A stretch of DNA of 64,000 bases from Plasmodiophora brassicae (taxonomy: Eukaryota > Endomyxa: Phytomyxea > Phytomyxea > Plasmodiophorida): contig CP145410.1 of NCBI GenBank assembly GCA_036867785.1, positions 186,001 through 250,000 of the forward strand, read 5' to 3'. The notes below the pieces were generated by a model, which was given only the letters and a program-made list of their open reading frames with translations, was not told the origin of the DNA and did no database searches. The number at the start of each line of letters is the position of its first letter. Positions within the stretch are counted from its first letter, which is position 1. Below are positions 18,703-29,708 of the stretch, piece after piece. The translations under genes and the position numbers were made by a program.

Positions 18703-21700
18703 ATGGTGGTCGCCAACGAGGATGTCGACAAGGAGAACTGGCTGCCGCGCGTCAGCGGCAAGCAGGCGCTGGCCCGACGCCGGTCGACCGGGATCATGAA
18801 AGGCGGCGATTCGACAGGGACGCTGCTGTCGCCAAAGCCGAAGAAACGCCGGCGGGAGAGTTTGAGGTAGGGATTGATTTTCGCCCGATATTGCATGGTC
18901 TAAGCGCGTTTCGGTTAGCAAGCGAGTCAGTTTCGGTGTCGTTGATGTGCGATTGTATGAGAAGGACGAGGACTGGTCGGAGAGCCCAGCGAACGTCGTG
19001 CGATCTGTTGATGTCGGGACTGTACCATTCAATGATCACCCGACACCGAGTCCGGTAAAGCCCCAGGAGGCGCGCACGCTGCTGAGCCTCGTTCAAGACG
19101 ACGACAGCGACGACGACGACCAGACGATGGAGATGACCGTGAACGTTGGGAAGATCATTTCGGCTGGGGAGACACACAAAGTAATTGGCGATGAAGCGTT
19201 GAACAACGCTGACCAGGAACAGACGATGGAGATGACGGTCAACGTCGGAACGATCGTTTCGGCTAGCTCAGTAATTGCCCTGCAGACCACGGCGGTTGAC
19301 AGCGAAGAGACCATGGAGATGACGGCAAATGTGGGTCAGATCCTTTCGGCGAAACTGCCCGACGACGGTGATGAGACGATGGAGATGACAACCAACATCG
19401 GCGAGATCGTGTCATCAAACCCGACCACCGAGGCTGATGAGACTATGGAGATCACGACGAATGTCGGCGCCATCCTGAGTACCGCATCTGAGGTGTACAA
19501 AGACACGAACCCCGCTGAGCGTGACGATGAGGGGCCGGAGGAAGGGGAGATTACCATCCAGATGGACGGCAACTACGACGAAAGTACGGCGGATTTGCAG
19601 AGCGTGAACGGCGAACAGACGATGGATATGACAGTGGCTCATGGAAAGATCCTGGCCGTCGAGAGCGAGCAAACAATGGAGATGACCGCAGTGCACGGAC
19701 AGATCCTGTCAACGAGCGCCCACCCTGTTCTAGACGATCGGGAGAACGTGGAGCACGTACAAGAGCCCGCTAAGGAAGAGTCTGAGCCTGACCCGCCGAA
19801 GGACATCGCTAGCCAACCTGACGGGGTCGTCAGCGGTGTCGTCGAAGAGACCGTCATTCACCCTGCGGTGACACACGACTTCTCTCACCTTCTAGACGAC
19901 GACAACGATGTGTCGACCACTGTAAGGGATTCAGAGCAAGCAGTGTTGGGTGACTCTTATACCTTGTATCAGGTTCCGATCCAGCAGGCATCAGCGGAGA
20001 CACCGGATATGGGCGATATCGATGCTCTGGAGGACCACGAAGTTACTGGTGAGCTGACCAAGAACTTTAAGGCCAAGATGGCTGGGATTTTGATGGGCGA
20101 CATTGATGAGCGCACGGTCGACCTGCGCCAGGCCAACCTGACATCGTCCGAGCTGGCCATCGCGGCCGTGTTCAAGAGGATTCTCGATGATAGCACCAAC
20201 GACACTGTCAATGATGCTCGTGACTCCATGCATGGCAACGACGACAGTAAGGTGCTAGAGAGCGTCGACGAATTCCTGTCCAGGAGGATTATGTCGCCTC
20301 AACGACCGGCTGCCAAACCTGCGCCGAGCAAGGCGGACGAAGCCGTAATCGTTCCCTCCACTGTTCAGCAGCTGCTGGCGCTGGCTGGCATGCGATTCAT
20401 GGACAGTTGCAATTGGAGTTCGTCTCGCAAGACGCTCTCCTTCGGGTTCTGTCCGCCTTCGGTCCGAACGATCAGCGATCACGATCGGCTCAAACTGTCA
20501 TCTGTCGACCAGATTCACCTGGAGCAGTTGAAAGGCAGTTGCGGGCAGATGTCGACCGCTGTTGGACAGCTGAAGGACGACATCGCCAATCTGGAGTCTA
20601 TTGTCGACTCGCAATGCCAAGGCGTTTTCGAGAAGTTGGTCAAGGTTCGCATTTGGATCATTAACCGTGATGCCGTCCTGACACTGAATGTCTCGCAGGA
20701 TGGCCAAAACTCCCTCGCAAGTGTGATGAGGCGCCTGAAACAATTCTGCAAGGCAGAGGCGCGGCTGAAGTGGTTTGACTACCGAATCAAGCAGGCCGAG
20801 CAGACGCGAGATGCTTTTCTAGGTCGAGCTCAGGTTCTCGCTGCCGACGTGTCAAAGATCGAGAGAGCGGACGCTGAGGTCGATAACGGCAACTGTGTTT
20901 GAACGTCACGTATTAACCTATGCCCTGCAGCTTGCTGAAAAGATGCCCATGCGAGCGCAACGAGAAGAAAACGGCCAACTTGCTGTTCTGAAATCCGCAG
21001 TTGCTGAGCAAGCCGAAGCGATCGATGTTTTCCTCTTGCAGCGGGACCAGCTTGTCACCGAGCGCACTGCAGTAACCGATCGCGTTTCCAGTATCAGGCG
21101 GTCCATCGCAGAACACGAAGAGAACCTGCGTAACGCCATTGCGAAACAGGAACTCGAGGTCGTTGGTTCCACCTGTATCTACCGATGCGGTTCGCTGACA
21201 CTGTCGGCAGGAGCGGAGGGCTCGTGCAGATCGTAAACTTCGTCTCGTGAAGGGTGCCGCTGGGTGGGACCTCGTCCATTGCAACCGGCGCTCTCTGTCG
21301 CTCGAGGTCAACCATGGTTACACGCTGTCCATCCGCCTGTCGGCCGTTGCTCGCGGCGTCATCGACCACATTGAGCTGTCATCACCGTCAGCCAAGCCGG
21401 TTGCGGACGAGGGCCTCTCCGTTATGCGCGACGTTCGCGTCGCTGAAATCCGCTCCCTGTGCTCGGAGTGCAAGACGACCCAATCGTTGCCTGCTCTGAG
21501 GGCTAAGGTCCGACATCGCCGTCTATCCCGTACGGCACTGACGGTCTGCCGTTCAGATATCAACCCGGGTAGGGCGGCTGCACAGTCTGGAGCTGGAACT
21601 CCAACGGCTGCGAACGGCGTTCACTGTCGAGATCATGGACGCGTGGACGGTTCTGGTTCGGATATCGTCGATCTCGCCCCTGGAGTGCGTCGAGGTCGTC

Positions 21701-21862
21701 GTCGACCTGAAGAACTACCCGGCGTCGTACACCATCGTGGACGTTCCGTTCGCGTTTGGCACGATCTCTGCCGCGGAATGCAGGCGCATCGCGGCATCCG
21801 CCCGCGGGTTCGGTGCGCTGTCGAAGCTCTGCGCCGCCATCCGCACCCGCATGTCCCAATGA
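18703..21862 (+). CDS. KNL1: Kinetochore scaffold KNL1/Spc105
   Basis: Five exons, each intron exactly 52 nt (18867-18918, 20879-20930, 21159-21210, 21521-21572), give 983 residues in frame. The N-terminus has a GIMK motif resembling the SILK PP1-docking motif (residue about 36), and KRVSF follows the first splice junction, a canonical RVSF PP1 motif. Seven MELT-type repeats lie at about 19119-19690: five read TMEMT, one TMEIT and one TMDMT, each followed by a conserved V/I/H-G-x-I-hydrophobic pair. Phosphorylated MELT threonines recruit BUB3-BUB1 in other species. The middle is acidic and disordered. Residues about 530-800 are a Spc7-like coiled-coil region, and the C-terminus (from about 21217) should be the RWD pair that binds MIS12. 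The kinetochore role is inferred from this motif order; sequence identity to animal or fungal KNL1 is otherwise low. Confidence 0.85.
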
Positions 21863-22015
21863 CCAGAGCAACCTCAACACAGCGTGCACTACTACCACAG
21901 CAATAAATATCGTCGACGTTATTCTACGACAACGACGTCCAACGGTGAGGGACTACTCCTGGTGCCCTGCTTTGAGTCCAACGTGTATGCCGTATGCGGA
22001 CCCCCCAGGCATGGC

Positions 22016-24594
22016 CTACGCGGCGGCGTGTACCACTGATGCCCGATGCTTGCGACCGTCGTATTCATCCGCCATGTCGAGCGCAATCGCTATGGACTGC
22101 TTCATGTTCTTGTTGACGACGTTCTGCAGCGACGGGCTGGCAAACATGGCTCGACCTGGCACCGTTTGAGCGAACTGGAATGACAGACTCCACGAACACT
22201 GTGGCGCGTCTCTATACCGGAGTTGTTTTCTTCATCGATCAGGAAGCAAAGGAATACGGCATCGGTTGTGGCCTCGAAGACGATCATCAGCAGCGAGGCG
22301 ATCACGTAGGACAGTCTGTGGCACCACGGTCAGCCACGCCAAGCCAACACTCCTATAACTGTGGGTCGCGCGTGATCACCCGAAGACGGCCAATGTGGGC
22401 AGCGTGGGCGAAGACACATCCGCGAATGCATCCGTTCTTGTCAGAACGCAATACGCGACAGCGGTCGTGAGCAGCGCCACCAGAACCTGGCAGTATATAG
22501 GAGTTAGAGAGCGTCGGCCCAGATGCATGTACAACGACCGTGGCACCTTGCCAAGCAGGACAATGTAGTGGCTGACGGCGCTCACAGCAGCGACCCGGGC
22601 CAGGTTGCGCCAGAGCAATGCAAAGGCGGCCGATGACGCCGGCAGGAACGCCTTCCCGTACAGGGCGACGAAGACGAACGCGTTCTTCGACACCTTGCCC
22701 AGGACACAATCCAGGCCCCTGTGGCCAGCCGGCAGTCAGATGCCGAGCGACCTGGACGCGTGCCGAACGCGGCTGATACTTTAGGCAGACGTGGACGCAG
22801 GAGTAGACAGCGCGTTGCACCCGATTCTGACGGGCCTTCGTCTTGCGCTCCAGGTAGGTGACGACCGTACGTACGAACCGGATGATGGCAATGATGAGGG
22901 CGCCGAACGCGACAGTGCCCAGATGGTACACGAGCGTGTTGAAGAACCAGCGATTAACCAGGCCGGATTTCACCTTGGCCAGGGGCGTCAGACACCAGCG
23001 CCGGGAGAAACGGTCGTCGCAATCCACCTTCTTGACGCCGTTGGTTCCCGCAGGCGTGAAGTACCAGTCGACGATGACGCCGGCCACCACCAGGTACGTG
23101 AAGTACACAAACACCTGCCACACGGTCACAACGGGCAACCCGACGTATTCGACACGTGACGCGCCTGCATGCACCAGAACAGGTGGAAGAAGTGGTACAC
23201 GATCGCGCGCTGCATGGATGGGTCGAACCTGCGGTCCAGGTACGTCTCGCCGACCAGGTGCCGCAACTGGGCGGGTACCTATCGGGACAAACGCTCATCA
23301 GGCACCGGCCAACGTCGGTTCGGCACCCGATTCAACCTGCTGCGGACGCATGAGCTCTGGGCGCGCCACGTCAGACACGGTCGGGCAAGCGTTTGCACAG
23401 ACGCGCGCGGCGCCTACCTTGCACGCTGAATATGTAGACGGCGGCGCAGATCCAGAAGGCGACGTAGAGCAGGGTGCCGACCAGCGGCACCAGCGGGTAC
23501 AGCAGCAGCGGCGGGATCGCCGTGATCACCTTCGCGCTCTCCCGGACGACTTCGACGGCGGTGCGGATCTGGCGACGCATGGCGTACAGGGCGCTGAGCA
23601 GCAGGGCCGCCAGCCCGGCGGTCCCGTACGCGAACACCCTAAGCCCAAGCGCTTCGTCAGCGCGGCGGCACCACCAGCACGGGCCGACCCGTCGTACTTG
23701 TAGGCGTACGGCGGGAACCTGCGATCCTGTGCGCCGTCGTCGCCGGATCGCTTCAGCAGCGCCCAGCACAGGGCGCCGACCGCCCCGACACCCAGTACGA
23801 TGGCAACGACGACCATTGTGCCGACGAATCTGCCCAGAACGTGTCAGCAGCAGGACGACGACCGGGTCGCCGGGGCACGCGACATTGTCCCTACCGGCGG
23901 CAGACGGACGCGTACAACAGGGACAGGACGACGGCGGCGCCGGCGCTGGCCAGGAGCAGCGTCCAGGACACCTTCAGGTCGCCGAACGCACGGTACGTCG
24001 ACCCCTCGTCGAAACGTTCATAGAAGCCGTCCGCCTTCGTCGGCAGGCAGTAGAACGTGACTATATGGCGAATGCGTCAGATCGGGTTGGGCAGGGCACG
24101 GTGAACGGCGTCGGCGCGCGCGTCCTGTCGTTTACATTTCCTGGATGGGTACGGGGACACGACCACGTCGCTGGACAGGGTCGCATCGCACGACGAGACG
24201 CACGTCTTGATGCTGAACAACGTGATCGGGTTGACGGATCGCAGGCCAGTCTGCCCAGGGACGCCCGGCCACACGGCCAGCGGCTTGTCCTCGACACCGG
24301 GACTAACGCCACAGATACGGTCCTGCGTGTCGACGCCTCGCACCAGCCTGACGAACAGCGACATCCGGGTCAATGCTCCGTCATCAACGCGCGCGCGGTG
24401 CCGTCGTACAGGTTAGGGTCGGCGCCGCGCTTGTGTGCCACCAGGAAGACGCCGACAATGGCGATCCAGGATGCTATCCACAGCGCCAGCATCGGCACAT
24501 CGGTGCATGCGCGGCAGCGTTTCACGCGCGCCTCCGGCGCCCTACGCTGGACGTCCTCATCGTCCCCAGCAGTACACCCACAGCTGTTGCCCAT
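22016..24594 (-). CDS. Choline transporter-like protein (SLC44/CTL family)
   Basis: A multi-exon gene with introns of about 59-75 nt, including 24348-24409, 24061-24135, 23830-23894 and 23639-23697. The N-terminus (MGNSCGC, then RACTDVPMLALWIASWIAIV) is typical of CTL proteins, with Gly2/Cys for lipidation and a first membrane helix after CTDVP. Multiple transmembrane segments follow, then GALIIAIIRFVRTVVTYLER, KNAFVFVALYGKAFLPASSA and FEATTDAVFLCFLIDEENN, all family landmarks. The C-terminal exon ends VVHAAA at 22016. About ten membrane helices are expected. The family includes choline/ethanolamine transporters in plasma membrane and mitochondria, but substrates vary between members. The 3' exons are the least certain, because the model there rests on short conserved pieces. 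It is convergent with KNL1. Confidence 0.85.
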
Positions 24595-25014
24595 CAGCGA
24601 CCGGCACCGAGGGCGAGTGTCCAGCAGCTGGCAACCGCAACCGGCTATTATCTCAAAACAGACGGCGATGCCGGAAATAGCAACGCGGGGATTCCTGACG
24701 TCGCCGACCTTCGCCGCTGGACGTGATTTCCAGCCGCGACATGCCGTTGGTGGATCCCGCTGTATACGTCAAGGTTAACCTCAACGTCGGTCGGCGACCC
24801 ATGGGCCGTTTGCAATCTGCGAGTCGTACGATTTCTCCAACGACAGGAAAGGCCATCTGCTATACACTCTGCGTCGGATCTGGCTGCTGCGCCAACGTTT
24901 GCACGGCGTGCTGCCCGGGAAGCCATGGCGCGGACCTGTCTGTCGTCCCAGTCCAGGGGGGCAAAACGTGTGGCGCGGCCGTGGGCCGTGGGCGTGGCAG
25001 CTTGCAGTTCAGAG
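24595..25014. other. Intergenic region between SLC44 and riboflavin kinase
   Basis: The two flanking genes diverge across about 420 bp. A short plus-strand stretch near 24742-24812 reads PLVDPAVYVKVNLNVGRRPM, vaguely like the start of a cyclophilin, but nothing else of that fold follows. I consider it promoter sequence with a chance open frame. Confidence 0.35.
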
Positions 25015-25620
25015 ATGGATCATGACGGGATCGTGCGCGTGTGCACGGCGTGCCGGCCCGTCTGGCGTCTGAGGGGCGCCGTTGTGCGCGGCCAGGCCCG
25101 TGGTCGCGACCTGGGCTTCCCGACCGCGAACCTCGGCGAGGCGGCCTGGGCCGGGCAGAGCCGCCTGCCTCGGCACGGCGTCTACATCGGGTGGGCGGCC
25201 ATCTCGTCGCGTCCCGGCGTGGCGTACAAGGCTATGGTATCCGTCGGTGACAACCCGTCGTTCGGGAGCGATAACAGTGTCACCATCGTAAGGACAGCGC
25301 TGCGGGCAACAGACCGAACCAAGACAGTTGACACGTGCAAATGCGCAGGAAGCGTATCTGTGCAATGAGTTCAGCAAAGACTTCTACGGAGACACGATGA
25401 GCCTCTTGATCGTCGCCAGAATTCGAGATATGATGCGGATCAGCTTTGGTAATGGGCACAGGCGTATCTGTCGTCATCGTAGGCTAATGGACGTGTTCGT
25501 GCAGACCAGTTGGTGCGCGCCATTCGGAACGATACGGCATTCGGGACCATGGCGTTGGATCAGCCAGAGTTCGCTCAGCTCAGAGACGACCCGTGGCTGT
25601 TCGGTATGAACGACCAGTAG
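25015..25620 (+). CDS. FMN1: Riboflavin kinase
   Basis: Three exons (introns 25288-25348 and 25449-25504) give exactly 162 residues, the usual size of eukaryotic monofunctional riboflavin kinase. Conserved elements are VVRGQARGRDLGFPTANL, which contains the PTAN nucleotide-binding motif, GVYIGWA, YKAMVSVGDNPSFG, and YLCNEFSKDFYGDTMSLLIV followed by the ARIRD strand. The enzyme phosphorylates riboflavin with ATP to form FMN. No FAD synthetase domain is attached, and no signal peptide is visible, so it is probably cytosolic. The glutamate of the expected catalytic N-x-E block is kept in the spliced product (TI joined to EAYLC). It starts 420 bp from the divergent SLC44 gene. Confidence 0.93.
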
Positions 25621-25729
25621 TGCGGACCTGCCTTCCGAAATGTGAGGACACCGGGGTCGGCTATCCAGTTAAATATTATCGGCTGCTTTACATACAATAT
25701 TTAATCAACCATGTACAGAAATACAAGGC

Positions 25730-26701
25730 TTACGACGATCCATTCTGGGAGGGTACACAGTAGAATTTGTCAAACGGATTCATGCCCGGGTCTACTTTGC
25801 CTTTCGTTGTCCGATCGATAGCGCCGGCAATGAAACGCAGCTCTGGAAACGCTGCCGCCAATCGCCACAGCACGGCACGAACGGCAATTATCGATACGAT
25901 CGTGATGCAAGACTCGCCGAACCCTCTACACCAACCGTATAAGCCATGGGTAGTAAGCGACGCGAGTTTGCTCGACCTTTGCGCGAGCGCGTTGACAACA
26001 TCGCAGATAACGGCTTCTGACTCGACCATAGCGATGAAGACGAGAATGTTGCAGAGCCCGGACCTGACGAAAATGAATACCCCAATGACGTACGTATGCT
26101 CACATGACGAACCTGCTGCCGTCTGGAATGTCGCCGTATACAGGAACATTGACCGCTTTCAAGACGCCGTCTGCCTGTTTGACATACTCCTCCTTGAACG
26201 AAACGACGCCAGCCGAGATCCGCCCGCAGAGCGAAAATATCGACAGGCTGTGCTCCAAGGCGTGCCGCCCTGCCGAAACGAATCAGCGACGGCGACTAAG
26301 GCCTTGCGTTCTCTCTACCAGCTGAACTTGTTCCAACTGCTACGATGGCGCGTTCGAACCGACGCGCGGAGAATGGAAACCCATTCGCAGATGTTGTCGC
26401 ACTCTCCCGAATTGGAAAATCGGAGACCGCTGCCCGCCAATCCGTCAAACCGAAACGAAACGGCATTGCTGTTCGAGGCACTGACCCTTTGCGACCAGAA
26501 GTGACAGCAGTCTCTGCGCGCACGACGTGTACTGGACAGGGGTGACATTCGTGTCGCGAATGCCGCAAAAGAGCATTTGCGCCTCAACGGATTCGTCCAG
26601 GACGGCTGTCGAAACATGTCATTCACGCAGCGCAGTCATACGAATGTTGATGGCCTACCGCATCGCTGAGGGAGGTAATCGGAACCATACGCGGGGACCA
26701 T
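25730..26701 (-). CDS. Uracil phosphoribosyltransferase homologue lacking the PRPP loop
   Basis: Six exons with introns at 26606-26658, 26430-26485, 26270-26318, 26064-26112 and 25926-25976 give exactly 237 residues. The fold is recognisable along its whole length: IRDTNVTPVQYTSCAQRLLS matches the N-terminal helix of UPRT (FUR1/UPP), AVSDFPIRESATTSANG the TPTG region, and FPELRFIAGAID near the end the FPxLxxxTAxID strand. The PRPP-binding loop, normally DPMLATGGSA, is replaced by FIAMVESEAV, and the C-terminal GxxxFGDRYFG uracil-binding stretch is PGMNPFDKFYC. Both substrate sites are therefore altered. The gene is intact, so it may be a pseudoenzyme with a regulatory or structural role, as proposed for some UPRT-like domains; that is inference. 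Confidence 0.68.
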
Positions 26702-27106
26702 GTACGCCGGGTTAGGTGTTCGATTGTCGATTGAAAGATCTGTCAAGATGATCAACCTCTCGCAGCTAGAAGAGACGACGTTCGTGACGAGGACCTGAAA
26801 TACCGCTGCTGAGGACGCTTGCACGCGGCGACTCTAACCTCTATAAGCAACACATTAGATCCGTGCGGGTCCGGCCACAAGAAACCAACGCTATCACATT
26901 CTGAGGAGATCCAACACGAGCTAGAGACATCTTGGACCGAACGGAAGAGAAGAATCCTCGTTTGAACTGAATCGGAGAGTCAGTGGAAGGTACCGACGTG
27001 TTCATGCAGTCGAGGCAGCGCGCAGGATTATGATCAGCCAGGTCGATGTCGGCACTGGAATGAATAACGAGGTCATGGCATGCTAAACCGTATCAGTTGG
27101 TACAAG
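26702..27106. other. Intergenic region, nothing recognised
   Basis: About 400 bp between the start of the UPRT homologue and the end of TBC1D23. A minus-strand frame continues upstream of the assigned UPRT start to about 26824 without an ATG and has no conserved sequence. It is AT-richer than the coding neighbours. I see no repeat or RNA gene. A last short TBC1D23 exon could lie at its right end (27073-27106). Confidence 0.35.
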
Positions 27107-28852
27107 TCACAATAGAGGACGCACATAACTCGGCATACCGGCGAATCCCCCTTCACATGACGATACGTATTTGAATCCTTTCTGGACAAAGAAAAGTTGG
27201 AGTCCCATGAACTGTTGCCTCGACCTCGAGTCATGTGAATCCAGGAGAAACACGAAATGGCAGCCCACCATGGAAGACAAGGACTCGACTCGTCTAGCAA
27301 GTTTTTCCGGCTCCATGTACTGTGCAGGCATGTCGTGAGCTATCAGTCGCAACAAACAAGACGAACGCTGACCAGTGTCGGATCCAAATGGTACGCATGC
27401 GGAAGATGACCCGAATTGTAGTGGTTGAGGGGACGGCAGTCAATGATGAAGAATTGTAGGGCACTTCTAGGAGACGCTTGTGCAACCCTTGGACTCTGAG
27501 GAGGCGCATTTAGGGCAGGGTAGCAGTGGCCGATGACTTCTTCAGCAGCAATGGATATACACTCCAACGCAGCAATGCGTTGGTACAGGGCAGACTGTTG
27601 AATAAACACTTTCAGCCTTCGAATCCACAACGCGAAATCGCCCTCAACGTACATCCACAGTCACGTTGCGTGATACAACAGATCGGAAGTACGTAACGAA
27701 CGAGACAGGCGTCTGGAAACTAAAAATTAGCATGCAGTAAACCACAGACCAACGATAACAACCGAGCTTAGAAGATTGTTTGCAGTGGCAAACAATTCGT
27801 CAACATTAGCGACGGACACGACACTCAGTTGCGTCAATTTCTCAGGAAGGACAACAACACTTTGTGAGCGGATTGAGTCGGAATTCGATATCAGAAGAGC
27901 AGCCGCCAAGAAATACAGAATCAACGGTTCGTGGTGGAACCTATTTCAAATAACAGGTCACAGGGCATTCCTGGTCGGAGGCAGACGATCTGACATCAAA
28001 CAGTCCCATACGTAGAGAAGAACAGAAAACGGGAGTCTGTTCGCAAATACTGTCATAAACCAGGGAGAAGCGTACAGTTCCGGGCTCATGTCATTATCGT
28101 CGAGGAAGTTTGCTAGCTACGAAGGATTAGGGTCCCGATGACTGTGCAGCGGAAACATCATCACAAACCTTCGGGTCATGATACCTGCGAAACCTGTTAG
28201 ACAGTGGTCATACACATGCTCTCTTAACTCGTGATTTACACCAGAATCGCTCGGAACATTCGAAAAATGCACTGCAGTCCACCGAATTGGTCATCGGTGA
28301 ATGTGTTTGGACAGAACCGCCGAATGAAAGCGGACATGCACGAATAGGCGTCGTGTGCTCTTGAGGTGCCGAACACAAACAAGAACGGAGCAGCGATGTA
28401 GTTCAAACCCTGGATAATAGGGTAAGCTGCATGCAATCACAAACGTGTGCTGCAAGTCTCACGACCTGCTTATAATTGATCAGGTGGCGTTTGCAGAACA
28501 GCGTAAGCATCATCTCCAGAGCGTCTCCAACGGCACTGTCGTTCCGAAAGAAGTCGACGTCGGGTCGGGTCCTCTGGATGTCCATCCGAATAACGCGTTG
28601 GTTGTAGAGGTCAAAATCACATTCAGGCAGCTGAACGTCGGACCCCTCGTTTGGCAGTTTCGCGTTCAGCAACGCCTGCCAAACATCAGCCCTATTGGCG
28701 GTCGTAATGGACGCGGCCGAACATCGTTCCCTGATGACATTCGCATTCGGGACAGGTTTTCGAAGTTCATCTTCAAGAGAAAACGGCGACTGGTGGCGAC
28801 GCATTCCACTCGAACTGGACAAACCACGTGTCACAAACAGCACCACCAACAT
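27107..28852 (-). CDS. TBC1D23: TBC1D23 homologue: Rab-GAP-like TBC domain plus rhodanese
   Basis: A multi-exon gene on the minus strand. The TBC domain spans exons from 28852 to about 27750: DVWQALLNAKLPNEGSD, MDIQRTRPDVDFFRND, ALEMMLTLFCKRHLINYKQ spliced to GLNYIAAPFLFVF, and FLDDNDMSPELYASPWFMTV followed by VLLYVWDCLM. A rhodanese-like domain follows (FFIIDCRPLNHYNSGHLPHA, later VGCHFVFLLDS and KGFKYVSSCEGGF). TBC plus rhodanese in this order is specific to TBC1D23, a trans-Golgi factor that bridges golgins and the WASH complex and has lost the Arg/Gln GAP fingers. Here the region where the arginine finger should be reads MDIQRTRPD, so activity is uncertain. The start at 28852 is 6 nt after the stop of the upstream frame; a later start at MRRHQSPFSL is also possible. 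The C-terminal domain is short or missing. Confidence 0.82.
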
Positions 28853-28858
28853 GGCCAA

Positions 28859-29218
28859 CTACGAAGGTTCGTCGTACGTTTCAAGTGAGCTTTGGGAAAG
28901 CGACCGAACTCGCGACCGAGCGGATTCCGATCCCGACGACCCCGTCCCCGTAGAAGCCTCCATTCGGAAAGATCGCGATCGTCGAGCAGCATCCGAGCCA
29001 CTCTGCTCCGCTTCGCGGACGAGACTGATCAGCTTGACCCAGGACGGGTGCTGAATATTGAACACGACGCCGTCATCGGTCTTATCGACGGCGCACTCCA
29101 TCAGCATCTCCCTGTACCCGGGCACATGCTTCCGGGACATGACCCGCTCCTCGATCTGCGCCAGCGTGAACGTGCGCAGGTAGCGCCCGTCGACGGCATC
29201 CGCCTCGGCGTCCTCCAT
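28859..29218 (-). CDS. Hypothetical 119-residue protein upstream of TBC1D23
   Basis: A continuous frame starting MEDAEADAVDGRYLRTFTLA, with a folded-looking core up to residue about 70 (HPSWVKLISLVREAEQ) and a Ser/Arg-rich tail (RSRVRSLSQSSLETYDEPS). I recognise no domain. Its stop codon lies only 6 nt before the TBC1D23 start on the same strand, so the two frames may be one transcript, two overlapping genes, or parts of one gene joined by an unseen intron. In-frame sequence upstream to 29320 is also open, so the start is not certain. The next gene to the right is divergent. Confidence 0.5.
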   Translation of the reverse strand: MEDAEADAVDGRYLRTFTLAQIEERVMSRKHVPGYREMLMECAVDKTDDGVVFNIQHPSWVKLISLVREAEQSGSDAARRSRSFRMEASTGTGSSGSESARSRVRSLSQSSLETYDEPS

Positions 29219-29708
29219 CAGGCGAACAGGTAAATGACGGCAGATCCGCGGCGCATTCGCCGCCTTCCCATGTGATGATGACCTTGCTGCCCAAAACGCG
29301 ACGAGGTCAGGTGGACGCAAAACGATTCACTGCTCGTTTTTGCAGACGATGCCTAATACCTGTACGTACGCCCGCAAGGCCTGCTTCCGACCCACCGCTG
29401 AACGTCACACGCCGACCCGGGACGGACGCGGCAGCCCGGTGCTGTCGCGGCAAACCGCACACTGAAGATAGGATAACTTGTGGGCTCCGGATCTATATTC
29501 TCGACACAGTGTGTGTATTCTATCGCAGATCGTCGCGCCCCTGTGACTGCATGCGGGCCGGGACGACGCGGCTCCGGTGCCTCCACCGTCGCGGACGGAC
29601 CTCACGTTACGCCGGGTGATACGACGTATATGGGCGCTCTTCGTGGGTTCGGAGCGGTTTATTTACCCCAGCGAGCGTCGTGGGCGTTGGGAGGCGGGCG
29701 TGTGACGT
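29219..29708. other. Divergent intergenic region, no gene seen
   Basis: About 490 bp between two outward-facing genes. Short open frames are present on both strands without conserved features. The right part is a likely promoter for the 757-residue gene; no TATA-like element or repeat stands out. Confidence 0.35.

Noticed and set aside
18274-19032. Long minus-strand open frame of 252 codons
   Set aside because: It is antisense to KNL1 exon 1 and exon 2, with Arg/Ser-rich composition typical of a shadow frame and no conserved motif.
24742-24812. Cyclophilin-like opening on the plus strand
   Set aside because: Only about 24 residues resemble a cyclophilin start; no later cyclophilin motifs follow in any frame, and the stretch lies in a promoter region.
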